A stretch of DNA of 64,000 nt, from positions 1-64,000 of the forward strand of contig JBBELK010000318.1 of the NCBI GenBank assembly GCA_037783545.1, written 5' to 3'. The stretch comes from Henricia sp. BOLD:AAB3569. Its lineage: Eukaryota; Echinodermata; Asteroidea; Spinulosida; Echinasteridae. This document shows, piece after piece, positions 1 through 10,200 of this stretch; the first letter of the stretch is position 1; every line of letters starts with the position of its first letter. The notes under the pieces are model-generated. The model searched no databases. It saw only the letters and a program-made list of their open reading frames with translations, and had not been told where the DNA came from. The position numbers and the translations under genes are program-made.

Positions 1-3000
1 GTGCGCAATATAGAGAGTTTAGGGCATGCAAAATTTGAAGTTCGTCGGAACATTTTCGACCTCCAAATTTGCCGACGTTTGGACCACACTTTGACCAAAT
101 TGCCGAGCCAAACTGCGGTGCGTTAACGACAGTCCGAATGACTGAGCATGCGCACAACTCAGGAGTACCCCAAAGAGGTGTGTACAGACAGCCACGGTTT
201 GCGTGAGAGCAGTCAGGAAGCCTCAACCCAGTTTTTTCTAAACTTTGAAATTTATCTGCCATTTCCCGGCGAAAGTCTGTCAATTTTTTATGACAAGTGC
301 GCAATATAGAGAGTTTAGGGCATGCAAAATTTGAAGTTCGTCGGAACATTTTTCGACCTCCAAATTTGCCGACGTTTGGACCACACTTTGACCAAATTGC
401 CGAGCCAAACTGCGGTGCGTTAACGACAGTCCGAATGACTGAGCATGCGCACAACTCAGGAGTACCCCAAAGAGGTGTGTACAGACAGCCACGGTTTGCG
501 TGAGAGCAGTCAGGAAGCCTCAACCCAGTTTTTTCTAAACTTTGAAATTTCTCTGCCATTTCCCGGCGAAAGTCTGTCAATTGTTTATGACAAGTGCGCA
601 ATATAGAGAGTTTAGGGCATGCAAAATTTGAAGTTCGTCGGAACATTTTTCGACCTCCAAATTTGCCGACGTTTGGACCACACTTTGACCAAATTGCCGA
701 GCTAAACTGCGGTGCGTTAACGACAGTCCGAATGACTGAGCATGCGCACAACTCAGGAGTACCCCAAAGAGGTGTGTACAGACAGCCACGGTTTGCGTGA
801 GAGCAGTCAGGAAGCCTCAACCCAGTTTTTCTAACTTTGAAATTTCTCTGCCATTTCCCGGCGAAAGTCTGTCAATTGTTTATGACAAGTGCGCAATATA
901 GAGAGTTTAGGGCATGCAAAATTTGAAGTTCGTCGGAACATTTTACGACCTCCAAATTTGCCGACGTTTGGACCACACTTTGACCAAATTGCCGAGCTAA
1001 ACTGCGGTGCGTTAACGACAGTCCGAATGACTGAGCATGCGCACAACTCAGGAGTACCCCAAAGAGGTGTGTACAGACAGCCACGGTTTGCGTGAGAGCA
1101 GTCAGGAAGCCTCAACCCAGTTTTTTCTAAACTTTGAAATTTCTCTGCCATTTCCCGGCGAAAGTCTGTCATTTTTTTATGACAAGTGCGCAATATAGAG
1201 AGTTTAAGGCATGCAAAATTTGAAGTTCGTCGGAACATTTTTCGACCTCCAAACTTGCCGACGTTTGGACCACACTTTGACCAAATTGCCGAGCCAAACT
1301 GCGGTGCGTTAACGACAGTCCGAATGACTGAGCATGCGCACAACTCAGGAGTACCCCAAAGAGGTGTGTACAGACAGCCACGGTTTGCGTGAGAGCAGTC
1401 AGGAAGCCTCAACCCAGTTTTTTCTAAACTTTGAAATTTCTCTGCCATTTCCCGGCGAAAGTCTGTCAATTTTTTATGACAAGTGCGCAATATAGAGAGT
1501 TTAGGGCATGCAAAATTTGAAGTTCGTCGGAACATTTTTCGACCTCCAAATTTGCCGACGTTTGGACCACACTTTGACCAAATTGCCGAGCCAAACTGCG
1601 GTGCGTTAACGACAGTCCGAATGACTGAGCATGCGCACAACTCAGGAGTACCCCAAAGAGGTGTGTACAGACAGCCACGGTTTGCGTGAGAGCAGTCAGG
1701 AAGCCTCAACCCAGTTTTTTTCTAAACTTTGAAATTTCTCTGCCATTTCCCGGCGAAAGTCTGTAAATTTGTTATGACAAGTGCGCAATATAGAGAGTTT
1801 AGGGCATGCAAATTTTGAAGTTCGTCGGAACATTTTTCGACCTCCAAATTTGCCGACGTTTGGACCACACTTTGACCAAATTGCCGAGCCAAACTGCGGT
1901 GCGTTAACGACAGTCCGAATGACTGAGCATGCGCACAACTCAGGAGTACCCCAAAGAGGTATGTACAGACAGCCACGGTTTGCGTGAGAGCAGTCAGGAA
2001 GCCTCAACCCAGTTTTTTCTAAACTTTGAAATTTCTCTGCCATTTCCCGGCGAAAGTCTGTCAATTTTTTATGACAAGTGCGCAATATAGAGAGTTTAGG
2101 GCATGCAAAATTTGAAGTTCGTCGGAACATTTTTCGACCTCCAAATTTGCCGACGTTTGGACCACACTTTGACCAAATTGCCGAGCCAAACTGCGGTGCG
2201 TTAACGACAGTCCGAATGACTGAGCATGCGCACAACTCAGGAGTACCCCAAAGAGGTGTGTACAGACAGCCACGGTTTGCGTGAGAGCAGTCAGGAAGCC
2301 TCAACCCAGTTTTTTTCTAAACTTTGAAATTTCTCTGCCATTTCCCGGCGAAAGTCTGTCAATTTGTTATGACAAGTGCGCAATATAGAGAGTTTAGGGC
2401 ATGCAAATTTTGAAGTTCGTCGGAACATTTTTCGACCTCCAAATTTGCCGACGTTTGGACCACACTTTGACCAAATTGCCGAGCCAAACTGCGGTGCGTT
2501 AACGACAGTCCGAATGACTGAGCATGCGCACAACTCAGGAGTACCCCAAAGAGGTATGTACAGACAGCCACGGTTTGCGTGAGAGCAGTCAGGAAGCCAC
2601 AACCCAGTTTTTTCTAAACTTTGAAATTTCTCTGCCATTTCCCGGCGAAAGTCTGTCAATTTTTATGACAAGTGCGCAATATAGAGAGTTTAGGGCATGC
2701 AAAATTTGAAGTTCGTCGGAACATTTTTCGACCTCCAAATTTGCCGACGTTTGGACCACACTTTGACCAAATTGCCGAGCTAAACTGCGGTGCGTTAACG
2801 ACAGTCCGAATGACTGAGCATGCGCACAACTCAGGAGTACCCCAAAGAGGTGTGTTCAGACAGCCACGGTTTGCGTGAGAGCAGTCAGGAAGCCTCAACC
2901 CAGTTTTTTTCTAAACTTTGAAATTTCTCTGCCATTTCCCGGCGAAAGTCTGTCAATTTTTTATGACAAGTGCGCAATATAGAGAGTTTAGGGCATGCAA

Positions 3001-3266
3001 AATTTGAAGTTCGTCGGAACATTTTTCGACCTCCAAATTTGCCGACGTTTGGACCACACTTTGACCAAATTGCCGAGCTAAACTGCGGTGCGTTAACGAC
3101 AGTCCGAATGACTGAGCATGCGCACAACTCAGGAGTACCCCAAAGAGGTGTGTACAGACAGCCACGGTTTGCGTGAGAGCAGTCAGGAAGCCTCAACCCA
3201 GTTTTTTCTAAACTTTGAAATTTCTCTGCCATTTCCCGTCGAAAGTCTGTCAATTTTTTATGACAA

Positions 3267-3552
3267 GTGCGCGTTTAGGGCATGCAAAACTTGAAGTTCG
3301 TCGGAACATTTTTCAACCTCCAAATTTGCCGACGTTTGGACCACACTTTGACCAAATTGCCGAGCCAAACTGCGGTGCGTTAACGACAGTCCGAATGACT
3401 GAGCATGCGCACAACTCAGGAGTCCCCAAAGAGGTGTGTACAGACAGCCACGGTTTGCGTAAGAGCAGTCAGAAAGCCTCAACCCAGTTTTTTCTAAACT
3501 TTGAAATTTCTCTGCCATTTCCCGGCGAAAGTCTGTCAATTTTTTATGACAA
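3267..3552 (+). repeat. Shortened monomer, 286 bp
   Basis: This unit lacks the 10 bases AATATAGAGA that normally follow GTGCGC, and also lacks one A in the GGAGTACCCC stretch (reads GGAGTCCCC near 3420). It carries the AACTTGAAG and TTTCAACC variants shared with monomers at 15149, 23371, 24857, 26938 and 28440. Those relatives do not have the 10-bp deletion, so the deletion is private to this copy and younger than the substitutions. Confidence 0.9.
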
Positions 3553-5336
3553 GTGCGCAATATAGAGAGTTTAGGGCATGCAAAATTTGAAGTTCGTCGG
3601 AACATTTTTCGACCTCCAAATTTGCCGACGTTTGGACCACACTTTGACCAAATTGCCGAGCCAAACTGCGGTGCGTTAACGACAGTCCGAATGACTGAGC
3701 ATGCGCACAACTCAGGAGTACCCCAAAGAGGTGTGTACAGACAGCCACGGTTTGCGTGAGAGCAGTCAGGAAGCCTCAACCCAGTTTTTTCTAAACTTTG
3801 AAATTTCTCTGCCATTTCCCGGCGAAAGTCTGTCCATTTTTTATGACAAGTGCGCAATATAGAGAGTTTAGGGCATGCACAATTTGAAGTTCGTCGGAAC
3901 ATTTTTCGACCTCCAAATTTGCCGACGTTTGGACCACATTTTGACCAAATTGCCGAGCCAAACTGCGGTGCGTTAACGACAGTCCGAATGACTGAGCATG
4001 CCCACAACTCAGGAGTTCCCCAAAGAGGTGTGTACAGACAGCCACGGTTTGCGTGAGAGCAGTCAGGAAGCCTCAACCCAGTTTTTTCTAAACTTTGAAA
4101 TTTCTCTGCCATTTCCCAGCGAAAGACTGTCAATTTTTTATGACAAGTGCGCAATATAGAGAGTTTAGGGCATGCAAAATTTGAAGTTCGTCGGAACATT
4201 TTTCGACCTCCAAATTTGCCGACGTTTGGACCACACTTTGACCAAATTGCCGAGCCAAACTGCGGTGCGTTAACGACAGTCCGAATGACTGAGCATGCGC
4301 ACAACTCAGGAGTACCCCAAAGAGGTGTGTACAGACAGCCACGGTTTGCGTGAGAGCAGTCAGGAAGCCTCAACCCAGTTTTTTTCTAAACTTTGAAATT
4401 TCTCTGCCACTTCCCGGCGAAAGTCTGTCAATTTGTTATGACAAGTGCGCAATATAGAGAGTTTAGGGCATGCAAAATTTGAAGTTCGTCGGAACATTTT
4501 TCGACCTCCAAATTTGCCGACGTTTGGACCACACTTTGACCAAATTGCCGAGCCAAACTGCGGTGCGTTAACGACAGTCCGAATGACTGAGCATGCGCAC
4601 AACTCAGGAGTACCCCAAAGAGGTGTGTACAGACAGCTACGGTTTGCGTGAGAGCAGTCAGGAAGCCTCAACCCAGTTTTTTCTAAACTTTGAAATTTCT
4701 CTGCCATTTCCCGGCGAAAGTCTGTCAATTTGTTATGACAAGTGCGCAATATAGAGAGTTTAGGGCATGCAAAATTTGAAGTTCGTCGGAACATTTTTCG
4801 ACCTCCAAATTTGCCGACGTTTGGACCACACTTTGACCAAATTGCCGAGCCAAACTGCGGTGCGTTAACGACAGTCCGAATGACTGAGCATGCGCACAAC
4901 TCAGGAGTACCCCAAAGAGGTGTGTACAGACAGCCACGGTTTGCGTGAGAGCAGTCAGGAAGCCTCAACCCAGTTTTTTCTAAACTTTGAAATTTCTCTG
5001 CCATTTCCCGGCGAAAGTCTGTCAATTGTTTATGACAAGTGCGCAATATAGAGAGTTTAGGGCATGCAAAATTTGAAGTTCGTCGGAACATTTTTCGACC
5101 TCCAAATTTGCCGACGTTTGGACCACACTTTGACCAAATTGCCGAGCCAAACTGCGGTGCGTTAACGACAGTCCGAATGACTGAGCATGCGCACAACTCA
5201 GGAGTACCCCAAAGAGGTGTGTACAGACAGCCACGGTTTGCGTGAGAGCAGTCAGGAAGCCTCAACCCAGTTTTTTTCTAAACTTTGAAATTTCTCTGCC
5301 ATTTCCCGGCGAAAGTCTGTCAATTTGTTATGACAA

Positions 5337-6524
5337 GTGCGCAATATAGAGAGTTTAGGGCATGCAAAATTTGAAGTTCGTCGGAACATTTTTCGACCTC
5401 CAAATTTGCCGACGTTTGGACCACACTTTGACCAAATTGCCGAGCCAAACTGCGGTGCGTTAACGACAGTCCGAATGACTGAGCATGCGCACAACTCAGG
5501 AGTACCCCAAAGAGGTGTGTACAGACAGCCACGGTTTGCGTGAGAGCAGTCAGGAAGCCTCAACCCAGTTTTTTCTAAACTTTGAATTTCTCTGCCATTT
5601 CCCCTGCGAAAGTCTGTCAATTTTTTATGACAAGTGCGCAATATAGAGAGTTTAGGGCATGCAAAATTTGAAGTTCGTCGGAACATTTTTCGACCTCCAA
5701 ATTTGCCGACGTTTGGACCACACTTTGACCAAATTGCCGAGCCAAACTGCGGTGCGTTAACGACAGTCCGAATGACTGAGCATGCGCACAACTCAGGAGT
5801 ACCCCAAAGAGGTGTGTACAGACAGCCACGGTTTGCGTGAGAGCAGTCAGGAAGCCTCAACCCAGTTTTTTCTAAACTTTGAAATTTATCTGCCATTTCC
5901 CGGCGAAAGTCTGTCAATTTTTTATGACAAGTGCGCAATATAGAGAGTTTAGGGCATGCAAAATTTGAAGTTCGTCGGAACATTTTTCGACCTCCAAATT
6001 TGCCGACGTTTGGACCACACTTTGACCAAATTGCCGAGCCAAACTGCGGTGCGTTAACGACAGTCCGAATGACTGAGCATGCGCACAACTCAGGAGTACC
6101 CCAAAGAGGTGTGTACAGACAGCCACGGTTTGCGTGAGAGCAGTCAGGAAGCCTCAACCCAGTTTTTTCTAAACTTTGAAATTTCTCTGCCATTTCCCGG
6201 CGAAAGTCTGTCAATTGTTTATGACAAGTGCGCAATATAGAGAGTTTAGGGCATGCAAAATTTGAAGTTCGTCGGAACATTTTTCGACCTCCAAATTTGC
6301 CGACGTTTGGACCACACTTTGACCAAATTGCCGAGCTAAACTGCGGTGCGTTAACGACAGTCCGAATGACTGAGCATGCGCACAACTCAGGAGTACCCCA
6401 AAGAGGTGTGTACAGACAGCCACGGTTTGCGTGAGAGCAGTCAGGAAGCCTCAACCCAGTTTTTTCTAAACTTTGAAATTTCTCTGCCATTTCCCAGCGA
6501 AAGACTGTCAATTTTTTATGACAA
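5337..6524 (+). repeat. Four-monomer block related to the 1486-bp pentamer
   Basis: The four monomers starting at 5337, 5634, 5931 and 6228 match, marker for marker, those at 8312-9203 and 9798-10689. The markers are TCAATTTGTT before the first, GAATTTCTC with CCCCTGCGAAAG before the second, ATTTATCTG before the third, and TCAATTGTTT before the fourth. The fifth monomer of the pentamer (with ACATTTTACG) is absent here; a different monomer carrying insert 1 takes its place. Confidence 0.85.
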
Positions 6525-6636
6525 GTGCGCAATATAGAGAGTTTAGGGCATGCAAAATTTGAAGTTCGTCGGAACATTTTTCGACCTCCAAATTTGCCGA
6601 CGTTTGGACCACACTTTGACCAAATTGCCGAGCTAA

Positions 6637-7231
6637 CCAGTCCAACGTTGTTACCGATAGAACCAGTGCTTCAGCCGTTGTCGTTGCCAGTCCAGGTCAT
6701 TTATCCACTAAGCGTTCGCCGTTATTGCCAAATTTCCTCATTCGTAGTCGTTGCCAGTCCAGGTCATTTATCCACTAAGCGTTCGCCGTTATTGCCAAAT
6801 TTCCTCATTCGTAGTCGTTGCCAGTCCAGGTCATTTATCCACCAAATTTCCTCATTCGTTGTCGTTGCCAATCCAGGTCATTATCCGGCGAGTATTCTCC
6901 ATCACAATCATCACCAATCTTGGTCGATCGTGTCCGAGTATCAGGTCATATCCTTCGAGAAGCACCACAGGTACATCCTCATAAAACCACAATCGTCACC
7001 AGTCCAGGTCTGGAAGAATCAAGACCGCAGACTCGGATCCAATCGTGTTCCAAAATTGCATCGGCGTTCCCCGTGACGTACGTACTGGTCACTCCATCAT
7101 TGAGCAACGTTCCAGGACATCACGGGATTCCGCGAAAAACTCCTCCAAACTACCTATGTGCAAGGGTAGTCCTTTGGAAAGCGGTCATCACAGGCCAGCG
7201 AGGAAAGAACCCGTACGCCAACCCGACCGCC
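6637..7231 (+). repeat. Insert copy 1, non-satellite 595 bp
   Basis: Satellite sequence stops inside a monomer at ...GCCGAGCTAA and unrelated sequence follows, ending at ...CGACCGCC before the satellite resumes at CCAAACTGCGG. The insert begins CCAGTCCAACGTTG and holds two full 67-bp minisatellite units, a shortened 47-bp unit and a degenerate one. About 320 bp of apparently unique sequence follow, including GACGTACGTAC. Unlike copies 2-5 it lacks the TTTTTCTAAAA left edge; here the left junction falls on GCTAA, which both the insert and the local satellite variant contain. Short open frames exist on both strands (up to 170 codons on plus, running into the satellite), but none resembles a protein family I recognise. 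The right flank carries the private variant ACAATTCAGG, shared with copies 4 and 5. I infer a fragment of unknown origin carried along by array expansion. Confidence 0.9.
6680..6887 (+). repeat. 67-bp minisatellite in insert copy 1
   Basis: Units start with GTCGTTGCCAGTCCAGGTC at 6680, 6747 and 6814, with a diverged unit (GTCGTTGCCAATCCAGGTC) at 6861. The first two are 67 bp. The third is 47 bp because 20 bp (the ACTAAGCGTTCGCCG part) are missing. Further CAGGTC echoes at 6942 and 7005 continue the spacing (68 and 63 bp), suggesting an older periodic origin for more of the insert. Confidence 0.9.
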
Positions 7232-10200
7232 CCAAACTGCGGTGCGTTAACGACAGTCCGAATGACTGAGCATGCGCACAATTCAGGAGTACCCCAAAGA
7301 GGTGTGTACAGACAGCCACGGTTTGCGTGAGAGCAGTCAGGAAGCCTCAACCCAGTTTTTTCTAAACTTTGAAATTTCTCTGCCATTTCCCGGCGAAAGT
7401 CTGTCAATTTGTTATGACAAGTGCGCAATATAGAGAGTTTAGGGCATGCAAAATTTGAAGTTCGTCGGAACATTTTTCGACCTCCAAATTTGCCGACGTT
7501 TGGACCACACTTTGACCAAATTGCCGAGCCAAACTGCGGTGCGTTAACGACAGTCCGAATGACTGAGCATGCGCACAACTCAGGAGTACCCCAAAGAGGT
7601 GTGTACAGACAGCTACGGTTTGCGTGAGAGCAGTCAGGAAGCCTCAACCCAGTTTTTTCTAAACTTTGAAATTTCTCTGCCATTTCCCGGCGAAAGTCTG
7701 TCAATTTGTTATGACAAGTGCGCAATATAGAGAGTTTAGGGCATGCAAAATTTGAAGTTCGTCGGAACATTTTTCGACCTCCAAATTTGCCGACGTTTGG
7801 ACCACACTTTGACCAAATTGCCGAGCCAAACTGCGGTGCGTTAACGACAGTCCGAATGACTGAGCATGCGCACAACTCAGGAGTACCCCAAAGAGGTGTG
7901 TACAGACAGCCACGGTTTGCGTGAGAGCAGTCAGGAAGCCTCAACCCAGTTTTTTCTAAACTTTGAAATTTCTCTGCCATTTCCCGGCGAAAGTCTGTCA
8001 ATTGTTTATGACAAGTGCGCAATATAGAGAGTTTAGGGCATGCAAAATTTGAAGTTCGTCGGAACATTTTTCGACCTCCAAATTTGCCGACGTTTGGACC
8101 ACACTTTGACCAAATTGCCGAGCCAAACTGCGGTGCGTTAACGACAGTCCGAATGACTGAGCATGCGCACAACTCAGGAGTACCCCAAAGAGGTGTGTAC
8201 AGACAGCCACGGTTTGCGTGAGAGCAGTCAGGAAGCCTCAACCCAGTTTTTTCTAAACTTTGAAATTTCTCTGCCATTTCCCGGCGAAAGTCTGTCAATT
8301 TGTTATGACAAGTGCGCAATATAGAGAGTTTAGGGCATGCAAAATTTGAAGTTCGTCGGAACATTTTTCGACCTCCAAATTTGCCGACGTTTGGACCACA
8401 CTTTGACCAAATTGCCGAGCCAAACTGCGGTGCGTTAACGACAGTCCGAATGACTGAGCATGCGCACAACTCAGGAGTACCCCAAAGAGGTGTGTACAGA
8501 CAGCCACGGTTTGCGTGAGAGCAGTCAGGAAGCCTCAACCCAGTTTTTTCTAAACTTTGAATTTCTCTGCCATTTCCCCTGCGAAAGTCTGTCAATTTTT
8601 TATGACAAGTGCGCAATATAGAGAGTTTAGGGCATGCAAAATTTGAAGTTCGTCGGAACATTTTTCGACCTCCAAATTTGCCGACGTTTGGACCACACTT
8701 TGACCAAATTGCCGAGCCAAACTGCGGTGCGTTAACGACAGTCCGAATGACTGAGCATGCGCACAACTCAGGAGTACCCCAAAGAGGTGTGTACAGACAG
8801 CCACGGTTTGCGTGAGAGCAGTCAGGAAGCCTCAACCCAGTTTTTTCTAAACTTTGAAATTTATCTGCCATTTCCCGGCGAAAGTCTGTCAATTTTTTAT
8901 GACAAGTGCGCAATATAGAGAGTTTAGGGCATGCAAAATTTGAAGTTCGTCGGAACATTTTTCGACCTCCAAATTTGCCGACGTTTGGACCACACTTTGA
9001 CCAAATTGCCGAGCCAAACTGCGGTGCGTTAACGACAGTCCGAATGACTGAGCATGCGCACAACTCAGGAGTACCCCAAAGAGGTGTGTACAGACAGCCA
9101 CGGTTTGCGTGAGAGCAGTCAGGAAGCCTCAACCCAGTTTTTTCTAAACTTTGAAATTTCTCTGCCATTTCCCGGCGAAAGTCTGTCAATTGTTTATGAC
9201 AAGTGCGCAATATAGAGAGTTTAGGGCATGCAAAATTTGAAGTTCGTCGGAACATTTTTCGACCTCCAAATTTGCCGACGTTTGGACCACACTTTGACCA
9301 AATTGCCGAGCTAAACTGCGGTGCGTTAACGACAGTCCGAATGACTGAGCATGCGCACAACTCAGGAGTACCCCAAAGAGGTGTGTACAGACAGCCACGG
9401 TTTGCGTGAGAGCAGTCAGGAAGCCTCAACCCAGTTTTTTCTAAACTTTGAAATTTCTCTGCCATTTCCCGGCGAAAGTCTGTCAATTGTTTATGACAAG
9501 TGCGCAATATAGAGAGTTTAGGGCATGCAAAATTTGAAGTTCGTCGGAACATTTTACGACCTCCAAATTTGCCGACGTTTGGACCACACTTTGACCAAAT
9601 TGCCGAGCTAAACTGCGGTGCGTTAACGACAGTCCGAATGACTGAGCATGCGCACAACTCAGGAGTACCCCAAAGAGGTGTGTACAGACAGCCACGGTTT
9701 GCGTGAGAGCAGTCAGGAAGCCTCAACCCAGTTTTTTTCTAAACTTTGAAATTTCTCTGCCATTTCCCGGCGAAAGTCTGTCAATTTGTTATGACAAGTG
9801 CGCAATATAGAGAGTTTAGGGCATGCAAAATTTGAAGTTCGTCGGAACATTTTTCGACCTCCAAATTTGCCGACGTTTGGACCACACTTTGACCAAATTG
9901 CCGAGCCAAACTGCGGTGCGTTAACGACAGTCCGAATGACTGAGCATGCGCACAACTCAGGAGTACCCCAAAGAGGTGTGTACAGACAGCCACGGTTTGC
10001 GTGAGAGCAGTCAGGAAGCCTCAACCCAGTTTTTTCTAAACTTTGAATTTCTCTGCCATTTCCCCTGCGAAAGTCTGTCAATTTTTTATGACAAGTGCGC
10101 AATATAGAGAGTTTAGGGCATGCAAAATTTGAAGTTCGTCGGAACATTTTTCGACCTCCAAATTTGCCGACGTTTGGACCACACTTTGACCAAATTGCCG

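Larger units (their letters stand above)
1..6636 (+). repeat. Satellite segment A (monomers 1-23)
   Basis: This segment holds 22 complete monomers and the first part of a 23rd, which is cut by insert 1 at its base 105-109. Monomer 1 is 296 bp and monomer 3 (594-888) only 295 bp, with five T in the T-run and a missing A next to it. The monomer starting at 3267 lacks 10 bp (AATATAGAGA) near its start. Diagnostic variants are GCTAAACTG instead of GCCAAACTG (for example near 700, 1000, 2780, 3080 and 6335), ACATTTTACGACC near 940, and CCCCTGCGAAAG near 5600. The block 831-2900 recurs about 10.1 kb downstream (10.9-13.0 kb), and 4.4-6.5 kb recurs about 2975 bp downstream, on the other side of insert 1. 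No gene is seen. Confidence 0.95.

Noticed and set aside
297-503. Repeated short plus-strand frames of 68 codons and minus-strand frames of 70 codons, one per monomer
   Set aside because: They recur at every monomer as shadows of the repeat and have no features of genes.
3553-3849. CENP-B box in the monomer
   Set aside because: Candidate TTCG-containing stretches on both strands do not fit the required spacing to A and CGGG, so only fragments match.
3553-3849. Internal RNA polymerase III promoter (SINE or tRNA-derived monomer)
   Set aside because: AGTTCGTCGGA at bases 40-50 partly resembles a B box, but two key bases differ and no A box lies at a suitable distance.
7071-7095. GACGTACGTAC in the insert as a regulatory element or hairpin
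   Set aside because: Only a 5-bp flanking stem (GTGAC/GTCAC) is possible, and it is broken in insert 3, so there is no support for function.
6637-7231. Insert as an intact mobile element
   Set aside because: There are no terminal inverted repeats at both ends, no clear target-site duplication, no transposase or reverse transcriptase, and all copies share one insertion phase.
7150-9726. Minus-strand open frame of 858 codons built of 99-residue repeats, with similar ones elsewhere (876-935 codons)
   Set aside because: It is the satellite read in a frame that happens to lack stops, made continuous by a unit length of 297. Frames are broken by T-run length changes, and this one extends into insert sequence. 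No promoter, start context or domain is seen.
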